64,000 nucleotides of DNA from Cloeon dipterum (Eukaryota > Arthropoda > Insecta > Ephemeroptera > Baetidae), in contig NC_088789.1 in assembly GCF_949628265.1 (NCBI RefSeq), positions 17,228,886 to 17,292,885 of the forward strand, read 5' to 3'. Below, one piece after another: positions 50,891 to 62,548 of the stretch. Every line of letters begins with the position of its first letter. Positions within the stretch are counted from its first letter, which is position 1. The notes beneath the pieces are model-generated. The model saw nothing but the letters and a program-made list of their open reading frames with translations. It was not told the DNA's origin and made no database searches. A program made the position numbers and the translations under genes.

Positions 50891-51635
50891 TTAAAAAAAG
50901 AAGAAAATAATTAGTGGAGTGGCCAGGTTTGTTTTTGAATTCAAAGCTCGAGGTCGGCGGCCCGACGAGCCTCCTTGGCCGTTGATTATTCAAGGGAATA
51001 CATAGCTCAGGCTCCGTAGTGATTCGGTTCTTTCATTCTCACTACGTTAGTTTGCGGGGCCACGGCTATTTTGATAACTCGTATGTGGTGTACTACAAAA
51101 TAATAGATAAAAAGAGAGAACTCCCTAAGTGAGATTAGCTTCGTTAGCCAGTTGCAAATGTTGATCGATTGCGTTTTTCAAATGTTATATTGTTGAATGA
51201 ATCGTAGACTTGAGGTTAATTAACGCATACTACTATAAAACTAAAAATACGGGACCTATATTAACGTGGGAAGGCGTAGTGGACATATATAGTGAAAACT
51301 GTTGCTGAGAAAAACCCCGGCCAACGGCGTGCGTTAGCAACCGAAAACTTGTCTCCCTCTCTTTTCCCTCTCTTTCGACACGCTACTCGTGTTTGTTGAA
51401 CAAATTCTTGTCGCTTTTCTGGACCGTGGTAGTCAATGTTATGCCCTCGAAAGTGATGTTGTACCATATCTACCGCATAGGCATGTCATCAGTGTTCACC
51501 GTTCAGTTCGCTCTGGCAAACTCGAAATGCGACCAAGAAATAAATCCAATATATTACATTTGATTTGGATTTATAAAATCCAATTTGTTAAATAGCGGGA
51601 GTAAAAATTTAAAATAAAAAAATGTGACTGCCAGT

Positions 51636-51907
51636 ACTACTAGAATCTTACTTTTGACAGTGCCAATCGATTTCTGAGGGTCAGGTAGCCGTATCACTTG
51701 GTCGACATTTTGTCACGACGTGCCAAAAATGAGCGGAAAAGTTACTTTGGCGGTTTTTAATCTTGATTGGTCGCCGTTCAGACCATAAACCGCCAGAGTG
51801 TCGGTTTTTACGTTTCCAGCACGTTGTGTCGAATTTTTGACTAGCCCAACCCCAAGTCAACCCTCAGTAATCAATTAGCTTTGTAAAAAGTTATATTCCA
51901 GTGCTAC
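51636..51907. mobile_element. Family A MITE, copy 11 (short)
   Basis: TTTTGACAGTGCCAATCGAT, TTCTGAGGGTCAGG on the left and CAACCCTCAGTAATCAATTA with ATTCCAGTGCTAC on the right. The internal mirror is GTTACTTTGGCGGTTTTT against AACCGCCAGAGTGTCGG. The rest of 50162-53224 shows no supported gene. Confidence 0.75.
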
Positions 51908-53224
51908 TTGAAAAAATTAAAATTTTTCAATACAATTGCCTTTCACGCTCGAGGTTGTTCTTCGATTTGCCGGCGAAATTAATTCAACTTGATCGGGTTC
52001 TAATTTTCCTACGGGCCGTGAGAAACGTAGGTCATTACTGGTTGTTGAAATCTTGATGTATCCGTGCGCCTACTCTGAATTGCAAGCAAACAACTAACAC
52101 GGGAAATAATGCTCTGTTGAATTGATTTACCTTGTCAGTGTGTTCACGAAAACTGTTATAACCAAATTACAATAAAGTTTAAGAAAATATACTAACCGCA
52201 CGTTTTTGCCTGTACTCGAACCCGAGCATGATGATTGAAAAACCAACCATTTTCTTTTGCAGACGCACTTGTGAGCGAACCCTGAGGCAACTACTGTAGC
52301 GAGACCCGCGAAAATGTTGATTTTCCTTTTTTTTCTGCGCGCAGGACACAACCTAGTTTTCTCTATTTTTTGTTTTGGTTGATTTGGAATTGATTCGATC
52401 TCAGTCAAACTGCTACTTGATATATTTTGTTGAACCCACCTCTTTTGTTGTGTAAATAATGAACACCGCACTACTTTGACATTCATACTGTGTAAAGCGA
52501 GAGCCACATCACATATTGTAATTATGCGATACAGCTCTCTTTGTTATTGTTATGCGTCCATTCCTGTTTGTACTATTTATTTTATTAATTAGTGTAAAGA
52601 TGAAACGTATCGATGTATATTGTAAAATAAAAACAACGCAAAATGTTACGAAAAAAACCCTTCTTTTAAATCAAACTTCTGCAACCCGCGTGACATATTT
52701 GTAGAGCGCGTTGCATTCAAAATAAGCAAATAAGAGTACAAAAAATAGGTCTCAAAGAAGCACGACACATCAGATTTTTTCTAAGTCAATAATAATTATG
52801 AATAAATTGGGACAAAAATTAAATAGGAAGTTTTCTTGAAAATCGGCTCCAACTGTAGTCTCCTGGGCATAAAATTGGGGCATCAATTCTCTCTAGTTTG
52901 GCAATTGTTCCCCCCAGCAAAATGCAAAATTTACGCCCCCGTTGGAATTTTCCGGATTGGGCACCGGGCCCTCGAGATAGGTGTCCGGAAGCATTGGTCG
53001 TGTTGATATTTATTTTGGAACACCCTGTAAATAATATACGAACCGTGTAGATATATTCGGACAAAAATCGTCAAAGCTCTATTTTTGCACTCTTAATAAA
53101 TCTCTTGCAACATACACACACAAAATTATTTGTTGAAATCGAGCATTATTGGCAACAATATACTTTTTTCCCACGTTCGCGTCTTATTGTCGTCAGGATT
53201 TTTTGAAAATTCTCACAGAACAAA

Positions 53225-55512
53225 ATGTTCAGTCAGATTTCCTTTCAAAATGGCAAAAACAGTTTTGAGAAAGGACTGCAGCGATGCATGAAAAACAGTC
53301 TCGCCTATGGGTATGCGCGAGACCTGCGGAGCACCATCGCCGCTCTGGAACGGAGCGAGCATGAGTTTTTCCGGCCGAAAATTGAGGGTGTGCAGCTGGT
53401 CGAGGTCTTCGAGCAACTTCGGTCGGAAAATGAGCAGATGCGGGCTGCGGAGGAAACCATGATGGACAGAGCGGAAGTTCTACGCAAAATTAGAGCGGAG
53501 AAGTTTGAGGAGCAAGTGATCACGAAGGAGAAGAATAAGAAGGATGCTGGAAATTGGCTCTGCGTCGAATCTGAGTATGGTAAGCATGAACTTATTGTTA
53601 GACCCAAAGGCAAAAGAGCCAAGCGCAAATTTTCACTCAGATACGAGACATAGCGGTGGATGGGGACCGTGGATTCTGCGGCCAAAAATTCGTTGTTTGT
53701 CTTGGATATATACCCTTGACTAAGTTTTTTTTAAAAAAAACTCATCTATAACTCACAGAAAAAATAATAGCTCCTTAGACAATTTAAATTTATATTTTTG
53801 TTAATTTGGACCAAATATAGCTGAAATAATAATAAATTAATTTTTTCCCCTTCTAGAGAAGTGGCTTGAGAAGCACTTTTCGCGTCTTCGCAAGCAGTTT
53901 GAAGCGCTTAAAATAAACCAAGTGAGGTACAAAAATCTCTCAGACGTCACCATCATCAAGAACATTCTAAAAGAGAAATTAATGTCAACCTCTGCGCTGC
54001 TGCAGAAGTTTGAGCAAGAGCTCAAATCATTAGAAAACGTGAGCGTCGAGGAGTCGGAGGCGCTGGCCACTAAAACGAGCGTTTTGTGTGAGGCGAAGAA
54101 TAATGTGGATATAGACAGGCTGAGGCTTGAAATAGAGCAGCAGGCGCAGGAGGAAACTGATCTGGACATTCAGATTGAACTGATTGAGAGGGAGATTATT
54201 GAAGCGAATGAGGTGCGAAAAGGAAAGAAGAATTAAAATTAAGGAATAAAACTGTTAAATTTTCAGCTTTGCAGCGAAGATTTGGATACAAATCAAGGAG
54301 AAGAATCAAAGCGTGCAAAATATCACGTGGAGCAGCTCCAGGAACAGCAGATGAGGCTCAAGAAGCACGTTGAAAGTCAAATGGCAAATTTGAGGGAGTT
54401 GCAAGTCAGGCGAGATTTGGCCAAGAAGCATTTGGAAGCACTGCCAAAACCATCTACAGAATCAGAAAAGATATCTGAAGCTAAGAAAGAGCTTGGCCAC
54501 CAAAATGAGGAAATGAACAAACTGCTGAAGTTAATTGTATACATATAGTTATTTTACAAAGTAGAAGTTTTTTTATAAATTTAGCCATTTTATATAAATA
54601 TAATCGATTCCTGAAGGTTGAATTAGGTTAGGCAGCCGAATCAATTATCCTATAATTCGCCAAGACGTACTCTTTGACGTAGCGCTGACCTGATTGCGAG
54701 ATCGAGATAGTGGCACAATTGAGATGGCCAGAAGAAGCGAAAAAGTCTGGCCTACCTTTTTGCTTGTGCCAAGCTGTCGCTGTGACGCGCTGATTGCTTT
54801 TAGAGGTTACTCAAACCAAAATCCAGCCGAAATTATGATATTCGGCATGTCTTCTCAGATTTTCGACCGACTGCATAACCTAACAAAATTCGAACCTCGG
54901 GAATCGGTTGCGCTATCAAAAAATGATATTCTAGAGCTACATCAAAAAAGCCCTAAAATTTTAAACAATTTTATTCTATTTTTCACGTCTGCAAAATAGG
55001 AAAAATTGAAACCAACATTGAAGGCGGCTGAGGAAAAACAGAGGCACTCAGAGGAAGAGCAAACGCGCTATGAACAGTGGGAGAAAGACGCCACAGAGCA
55101 AAAGTCCGCTTTGAAGAAAACACTGATGCGGAAGACCAAAATTTCAGAGCAGCTTCACGAGGAGGAGAAAGAGAGCAAGGCGTTGCACAAAGAAAAGCTG
55201 CGGCATCTGGAGCAGATAAAGCGGCAGCAGCGCAGCGAGGACACCAGGGCCGAGGCCAACAGGCAGCTGAAGCGCAGGGCCGACAAGAAGAAGCTGGCGC
55301 TGCTGACCGAGTTGGAGGCGGAGATGGAAAAGCTGCAGGAGAAGCAGAAAAGCCTCCAAGGTGTCAGGGAAAGGGAGACGAGCGTGAGGGGCGAGTGCCA
55401 GTCTGTAGAGGAGGATGTCAAAGGATTAAAATTGCATTTGGAAGAAGTCGGCGCCAAGCTTGATGCCAACAAGGAAAAGATTATGTCGCTCGCAAAGAGT
55501 TTGAATCTTTGA
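53225..55512 (+). CDS. Unfamiliar coiled-coil protein
   Basis: Exons 53225-53579, 53857-54212, 54267-54536 and 55000-55512 join in frame to 497 residues. From about residue 60 to the end it is almost continuous heptad-rich coiled coil, heavy in Glu, Lys, Gln and Arg, with the most regular stretch in the last exon. There is no signal peptide, membrane segment or enzymatic motif. The first 60 residues (MFSQISFQNGKNSFEKGLQR onward) could be a small head. Length and lack of other domains would suit a centrosomal, ciliary or kinetochore structural protein, but low-complexity coiled coils look alike and I make no family claim. The ATG is the first in frame and follows CAAA, a good insect initiation context. 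Confidence 0.75.
54594..54940. mobile_element. Family A MITE, copy 12, in coiled-coil gene intron
   Basis: ATCGATTCCTGAAGGTTGAA, TTAGGTTAGGCAGCCGAATC on the left; ACCTCGGGAATCGGTTGCGC, TATTCTAGAGCTAC on the right. It occupies about three quarters of intron 54537-54999. Confidence 0.75.
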
Positions 55513-55540
55513 GGAATTAGTTTGTTTGTTAAATTGTTTA

Positions 55541-55546
55541 AATAAA
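55541..55546 (+). terminator. Coiled-coil gene poly(A) signal
   Basis: AATAAA 29 nt after the stop codon. Confidence 0.7.
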
Positions 55547-56114
55547 ACTGAAATTAGTAGTTTTACACTTTTATTTACATATACACGTACAAAATTTTCA
55601 GTTGGCCACATGGCTGTAAGACTCAAGACATAAATAATTATGAAAAATTATATAGATACTATGATCAGGCAAGAAACAAAATCACAAATATACAATCTGG
55701 ATAATATTTATAAATGCGAACGTAAGTTTTCTAAGACTTTAAGTTGTGAATGAATGAAAATCTTTTTCAGCTATTATTGTCAGTTCCAAACGTTTGAGCA
55801 ATACACTCAAGACAAAGCCTAATGGTAATAGTGCGCGCATATAATATGCTACCCCAAGAGTTATTATTATACATACATTTATGTATTTCAAGTCTGATTA
55901 GGACACTCTAGAGCACTTTGTCCTGCAAAGTGCAACAAACGATTGTTACATAAAATGCGGGCGAAAAACGCATCACCAATTTTAGAAAATTTACAACTTG
56001 ATTTTTGCTCTCTGCGCAAACGCAACACACACAAGGATATTTTTTTCTTGACAAGAAAACTCTTAAGGATTCGATTTTGGATGTAAGGAAAACTCGCAAA
56101 TTTTTTTAAATTTA

Positions 56115-56570
56115 TCTTATAATATAGTTTTCGCTCTATTTAGCTGATATCTGGTATGTGGACACTCCCATGAGAAAAATCGATCGTGGGTCATTTTTGA
56201 CGTTCCAGAGCAAATATTAAGTTTCTTACATGGGTTGCTTAACCTTTTGAGTTTGGTTAATCGTAGAGCAAGGACAAAAAACCTTGTTAACATACTTTGA
56301 AAGCTGAAAAAATTCATATTTAAAACACGTTGAAAAAAGCTTGCAACGCGTTTTTATTTCCGAAAAAACAAATAAATTAAAATATAAAAAGGATATTTAA
56401 ATTTTTTTCATAAGACAATAATGGAGCTACATGACCTGGCAGTGATCTCAGAAATTTTTAAAGTAATATTTCCAACCGTTTAAGGACTATTTGCAAAATT
56501 CTCGGCTAAAGTCTTAAATCTTATCCAGAATTCTTTTCCGATCGATACATCTTGTCAAAAAAACATTACC
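56115..56570. repeat. Family B repeat copy, intergenic
   Basis: Long copy with TTAGCTGATATCTGGTATGT, CGTGGGTCATTTTTGACGTT, CCAGAGCAAA, TTAATCGTAGAGCAAGG, then ATGGAGCTACATGACCTGG and TCTCAGAAATTTTTAAAG. The remainder of 55560-57077 shows no supported gene. Confidence 0.65.
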
Positions 56571-57077
56571 ACGTCGAATCATTTAGAGTTTCCCTGTGAG
56601 AGGCAACTCTGCATCACTGATCACAGCTTTAATACTTTATGAAAATTTTTACTAGTGATTTTCCACAAATCACCACTTCAAGAGGTATTCTAGCGCACTT
56701 CATAGTTTAAAATATATAATTCTGTCTTCAAAGCGATGCACAGTAGCCGGAATCTAGTTTTCGCTATGTGAAATCCGAGTGATAAGTAGGCGCAGAGAGC
56801 TGCTGCGATAAGACACCCTTCAGCCTATCGTTCTTCGAAGAACGAATGCTCGCGAGCTAGCCCTGAATTTATATTCACACACAAGCTAGCTGCTATTTGG
56901 TCTCTAAACTCTCTTGTTCTCTGGATAGCACGAATATATGAACAAATCACTCACCACCGTCGGAAATCGGCGATTTTTAATCTGCCTTTTGTGCAAAATG
57001 AGAGAATCAGTAAAGTAAGCCGGAATATTTTGATGATCAACGTGTATTTTATGGTTATCACTTCCTCCAATGGAATT

Positions 57078-57083
57078 TTTATT
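57078..57083 (-). terminator. Candidate ABHD2 poly(A) signal
   Basis: AATAAA on the minus strand about 110 nt after the ABHD2 stop. Confidence 0.55.
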
Positions 57084-57193
57084 AACAGAAATATATTTAT
57101 TTCAAAATCAAGTAGTAACCCTCACTTCCACAAAAGGCGATTTAACCTATTTACTTGGTCTAGATAGTTCAACTTATCTGGAATGCAACAGTT

Positions 57194-60100
57194 TTAGGTC
57201 TTCAGCGAGGTCTGGATGATTCCTGCGGTTAAGGCCACTAAAGCTCTATCAAGCCAGGTTACAGGGTTTGGATACAGCAGTCCACCTTCGTAGAAGCCAA
57301 GGTGGCCGCCATGAGCCAGCTCCAGGTGCAGCACCTGCTTCTTCATGGCTGCAAAAAAAAATGTCAGCGTTAACGCAAATCCAAACGGATAAATATTCTC
57401 ATGAAAAAACTCTTACGTAGACGACCATGAATAATGTAGCAGCTTATTCAATCTGAATGTTGTTTGATAAGTTGTATATTTTGAGAAATAAACACAACAG
57501 CTGACAAAAATAGGAAATCTGAAGAGAGCGCAATAAATTTTACATACAGGCCAAGTTTCTGACTGGAGACAGCATTGGTTCCGGCACCAGCGGGTCGTCT
57601 TTGGCGTTTATGAATATCATGGGCGAGCGAATGTCTTTGAGATAGTTGACGCTGCTGCTCCATTGGTACAGCTCCCTTACAGAGCCAAAGTTGTGAACTC
57701 TCCTAAAACAAAAATGAAAATTTATTAGGCTTATTTCAATCAAAAGGTTTAAAATAAAAACAGCAAGAATTTCTCCGTTTTTTTCCTGACGATTAGCTAT
57801 TTTTTTATATCCATCATAAAATACTGGAAAAATGCAGCTTAGAATGACAAACCTTTTTCAACAAGGAAACCTTCAAGGGTTTAATGTTTATTTGGAGAAA
57901 GAGGCGCTTTTATCCAAACTTCGAAAATAAAAACACTGGACCGTCTTTTAGTAAATTGTCTGCCCTGTTGTCAAAATGCATTTCAAACTGACCTTGTGTA
58001 CGCTTCATCCAGTTCAGGCAGGGTAGCAGCCGAGAAAATGTCCCTCTCGTTGAGCTTGTGTTTCTTACGCACGTCTTCAGAGAGAAGAACCTTGCGGTGC
58101 CTCAAGATAATGCTCTTCATGTTTTCAGTCATAAAGTAAAGGTAGAAGCGGCGGAAGTTGTGCCACATCAGCAGCCACTTGGTGCCCCTGCAACATTTTT
58201 TTAATACCTGAAGTGAAAGAGTCTTCAAGTAAACTTACTCCAAGGCGCAGTATCCCTGGCACACGGAGATGGCACCCAGAAGGGCCGAAGGCCGAACTCG
58301 CTGCTCACCAAAGTACTTGGTCACCAGGTTGCCGCCCAGGCTGAAGCCGACCGCAATGATCCTCGTGTTGGGCCACCGTTCCAGAATTTGTTTGAGCATC
58401 ATGTCAAAGTCATCTGTGTGGCCTGAAAATGGACACGTTCAGTTTTATCTTTTGTTGGAGTTAAAAAAATCTTAATATTTGGGAATCATGTAATTAATAA
58501 GGGTTCGTTCCAGTTGTGGTGAATTTTGGATTTTGCAATTAAGATTTCACTTGACGAAACAATTCACCCTGTGTTTCTGCGCACCGATGCTTTGAAAAAT
58601 TTTAATCGAATATTTTTGATCATTTTCTTCTAATGTTATAAAATACTACATACACGTTTGATGCAAAAAAAATATTTAATTTTTGTAGGAACAAAAATTA
58701 ATATTTATGTCCATTATTTCTTTTCAGTGTTGGCAAAAACAAAACAACGTAGAGGATAGGTTTAGATTGTGCATTCCTGGCATGTTTACAAAAAATATTG
58801 CAGCACTCACCGTAGGTAAAAAGCCTGGGCGCGGTGACTTGCACGCTGGTCAACGCCCCAACGTGGTTGAGGACTGCGCATCGGTAGCCGCCCTGGTGTG
58901 TCGCGTGGTGCACAAACGTGCGGATGTACACAGACTCGCTCGTGTTTCCGATGCCTGGGCAGATGGCCAGGGTGAAGTCATCTGCGGAAACAGGAAAAAA
59001 TATTTATTTCACTTGCGGTTGACCTTTTTTATCGGCTCATCTCTTTTGATATGGGTGATCCCCTGATAGCGTTAAACTCCGCGTCCCAATAACAAGGCGA
59101 ACGAATAACATGGATGCCTCATAATTGGAGAAAAACCCAGAGTCCAGAAAAGGAATAGCTCGTGTTTCTGCCCCCGCACGTTCTTTTATTTTAATGCTAT
59201 ACATCCGTCCGTGAAATTAATTCACACATGCTAGAACGATGCAACCAGGAAGCAGCGAGTTGGAAAGCTTTTGCAATCCTCCCAATTCGAACGGACTGGT
59301 CATTGTAATGCAAGAGAGTTATACTGTACGTAGGCGCAAATCAGTTAGCACTCGACCCCCCAATGTCCCATTGAATCGTGCAGCACGCACTCAACAATGC
59401 GAGCCAACGGCTTGGTGCTTGGTTTGGTTCATTAACAAATGTGTACTCGCAAGTGGCATTATGCAATAAGCTTATCAAAGATCAAGGCTGGGTTTTAGCT
59501 ATCAAATGTCGCTGGAGAGGCTTTCTTAATTGATTTTATCACAAGTTGCTCTTTGTCGAGAAAAAATATTGGCGCTGATGAAGAGACTTTGTGAATTAGT
59601 TATTTCGTCATCGTCTGGAAGGCCAAGGACGGCGCTCTGGCACGAGGCCCTCCTCGGTCAGGCAAATCAATTTCCCAGCTCGTCAGTCGTGGACGTGTCG
59701 AGTGAGTGCGTCCCGCACAAAGGACAATGAGGCAAAAATTGCTTCACTTGCAAAGTAGCCAGGAAAAAGCGGCAGCTTCCTAGGCATGAACGCACACTTG
59801 GCCAGAAACTCTTTTCTTTGTGTGCGGCCTCTTGAGGGAAAATTATTGGGAATTTGGGTCGATCAGCACATTGATCAGCAAAAATTGGCAGCTAGCGACG
59901 AGCAGAACCATAAAAAATTACGGATGGCTGTTGTCAAGGCTTTATCAGCATTATCAGCTTATTTTGAGTCAATTTGTAACCTTCTGATCCCACAATTAAA
60001 AAGGGAAATGGAATTTGATTTGTTGGCGTTTTTGTTTATCATCAAAATTTTCTGTGTATTTTTAAATAACAAAAAAGGAGTAAAACCCCAGGTTTTAAAC

Positions 60101-62315
60101 TTGGAATTTCCCCATCTTTTAGCAAGCACTTCCAGTAAAATTAAGTGTCACTCAAGTAATTGAATGCAAAAAATTGGGCACAAATTCACTTGGGCTCACA
60201 GCTCTAGTTACCTCTATGGTAAGATCTCTGAGAATAACGGAAAGTAATTAAGTGACTCGCATCAATCGATTTGTCCTATCAAGATAAGTAAAATTACAAA
60301 AATATAATCACAAATGAACAAAAACTGGATTTTTAAAAGTGATTTGAAAGTGTTTCCAAAAAATATATCCAGGCCGTAACTCGAAAACAATGCTAGGAAG
60401 TAAACTTTGGACTTGTAGTCCACTCAAATATCACAAATTTGAGAGGGAAAACATATGTCAGAGCGAACGAACCTTATTCTTTTTTTGTGAAAAATCAATT
60501 CTAATAAAAAATCTTGGTTAAAAATTTCGTGAGCCATAATCCTATAGAGGGCTGCCAGCGAGTCGCGACAGATTTAAATTCAACGGCCAGCTGCGTGTAA
60601 TAGTGCCAGCCACCTCCACGTGAAAAAGGATTTTCTCGAAGCTTCTTCCCGCCGTAGCAATGGTAATTAGGCTACTTTCGGTGCTGTTATTGTTATGGAG
60701 TGGAAAGCCACGCACATCGGGGACGCGTGTTTCAGTAGGTGCCCTTTGTGTCGGCAAACACGAGCGATTGCACTTGCGTGCGTGACCGCCTGGGTCGATC
60801 ACTACTACTAAACTTGTGTTTAGCATACCTAAAATTTATTTCCCAATTAAATACTTCTCGACTTGTGCGGTAGTCGTTTGTTAGCACCCAGCGGTTTGAG
60901 AAGTGCTGATTCAACACCGCCATAATTATTTCTGCTGCCAATGTTTTCTCTGGCGGATTGGCTAGTTGCTATCTGCCAGAGATAATGCGTGTGGTTGAGG
61001 AAAAGGTCCCTGATGGAAAATACGCACCAAAACAAACACATTTACAGTAAAATGAGATAAAGTGAACCTGGTTTTGATTTTTAATCTGTCCTAGAAAGTT
61101 AAAACCAAATGTTGTCTAAAATTATCTAAAATACAACTGGCATAATTCTTCACAAAGAAACAAACAAATATCACTGCCAGAAGCCAATAATTTATTTGTT
61201 TCTTGGTGAAGAATTCAAGATAAATTTAAAATGACCTTAATGGGGAAACATAGGAATCGATATAGATAGTTGAATTATTTAAAGCAAGTGTTGTTTTTCA
61301 AAAATCCACAAGTTAGGCAATTTTTGGATTTTGGAACAACGAAATCCCCTTCCTAGAGGCAATTAACATACCAAATTTCATTCAAATCGATCGAATCTTT
61401 CCAAATTTGTGTCACCTAGAAATAGAAAAAGCCAAAACCAGTAGGTCTATAAATTCTTCCAATAGAAGCAATAAAACTAGAAGTAAAAGTTTTGGGATTT
61501 ACATTCTTGATTCAGATGTGTCGTACGTGGGCGTATGACGTCATATTTTTTATTAAATCGTTGCTGGGAATGAGCCAGAAAGCACTACGGTAAATTTACC
61601 AAACTCTGAGAGGAACGACGGAAACGAGCCTTTTGCATAAATCATTGCTGTGCGGGGCTTCGGAAAATTGCGCCAAATTTGACAAGGCTGGCGTTCTGGA
61701 AAATACCGCGACAGAAGCCAATGAACAAACACACGCCGAGAAAAAAAATAGCGTTCAAATGCTGTAATAACCGGTCGACCTTTAAATTAGCAGTACAAGG
61801 GAGGCCGAGAAAAGCGAGTTAGTTCCCTTGCACTGGCTCGCCTTATCGCGAATTGACGCAATTCCGCTGATAAGCAAAATCCACATAAATATCATGCACG
61901 TCGACACCTGTCTAGAATTTTCGAAATAATGGTCGGGCTGCACTTATGATAAAAAAAATAAGAAATATTGAACGATAAAGAGACAACGCCGCTTTTCTAC
62001 AAGAGAGCAGTGAAAATTCGACGCGGTTGTCAATTAGGAATAAATTATTTACGAACTCTCCCTTTTTCGAGTTCAGCAGGGCGCATCCTGGCCGTGCAAT
62101 TACAATGCAAGACTTTCTCCTCGCTTTGTTTACCTTCTGGCTGGATGTTCTTGGCTTCTAGCGGCTCGTACACGTCATACGTCAAGGTGGACCCGTCGGT
62201 CAGGTTGACTAGACATCGCTCCCCGATTGGCAGCGGACAGCGAACGCGTCCAATGATGCTGTGCACCACCGTCTGCACATGGCCGCTGAAGCCCCACAAA
62301 CGGGTTGGCTGGTAC
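57194..62315 (-). CDS. Abhd2: Alpha/beta-hydrolase ABHD2 (monoacylglycerol lipase type), N-terminus missing
   Basis: A serine hydrolase of the ABHD1/2/3 family; mammalian ABHD2 is a membrane-anchored lipase that cleaves acylglycerols. Exons in transcript order: 62315-62134, 58981-58811, 58422-58239, 58187-57993, 57702-57548, 57348-57194, all in phase. Visible are RLWGFSGHVQTVVHS, TDGSTLTYDVYEPLE, ICPGIGN, YRCAVLNHVGAL, the nucleophile elbow GFSLGGN, the acid segment NAKDDPLVPE and the catalytic histidine in HGGHLGFYEGG, so the Ser-Asp-His triad is intact. The protein ends QTSLKT. Comparison with vertebrate ABHD2 suggests that about 70-80 residues, including the membrane anchor, are encoded by an exon upstream of 62315 that I could not find. 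Intron 58982-62133 is over 3 kb. Confidence 0.92.
58490..58560. repeat. Possible family B fragment, ABHD2 intron
   Basis: AATAAGGGTTCGTTCCAG matches the middle phrase ATAAGGGTTTGTTCCAG of the 21895 copy; little else aligns. Confidence 0.3.
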
Positions 62316-62385
62316 CTGCAAATAGGAAAAGTTAAAAAATATTTGCCTAAAATTCACGGTTGTATAAAGAAATAAACAAATATTG

Positions 62386-62548
62386 GAATTTCATTGTTCA
62401 GACCAAAAGTGAATTAACGGTTTATACGTTTTCGACGATTTTCGACGCCATTTAAAAATTTTGACCGAATAATTTAACTTCCTAATCTAATACGATCCTC
62501 AGGAATCAATTGGCTTGGTCAAAAACGAAATTCCAGGGTTACTTTATA
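62386..62548. mobile_element. Family A MITE, copy 13 (right half only)
   Basis: Contains GACCAAAAGTGAATTAACGG and ends TACGATCCTCAGGAATCAAT, TGGCTTGGTCAAAAACG, AAATTCCAGGGTTAC. It lies just upstream of the first visible ABHD2 exon. Confidence 0.65.

Noticed and set aside
39870-61440. Similarity between about 39870-39970 and about 61340-61440 (CATACNAAATTTCA and flanks)
   Set aside because: Only short phrases agree; too weak by eye to call a repeat family.
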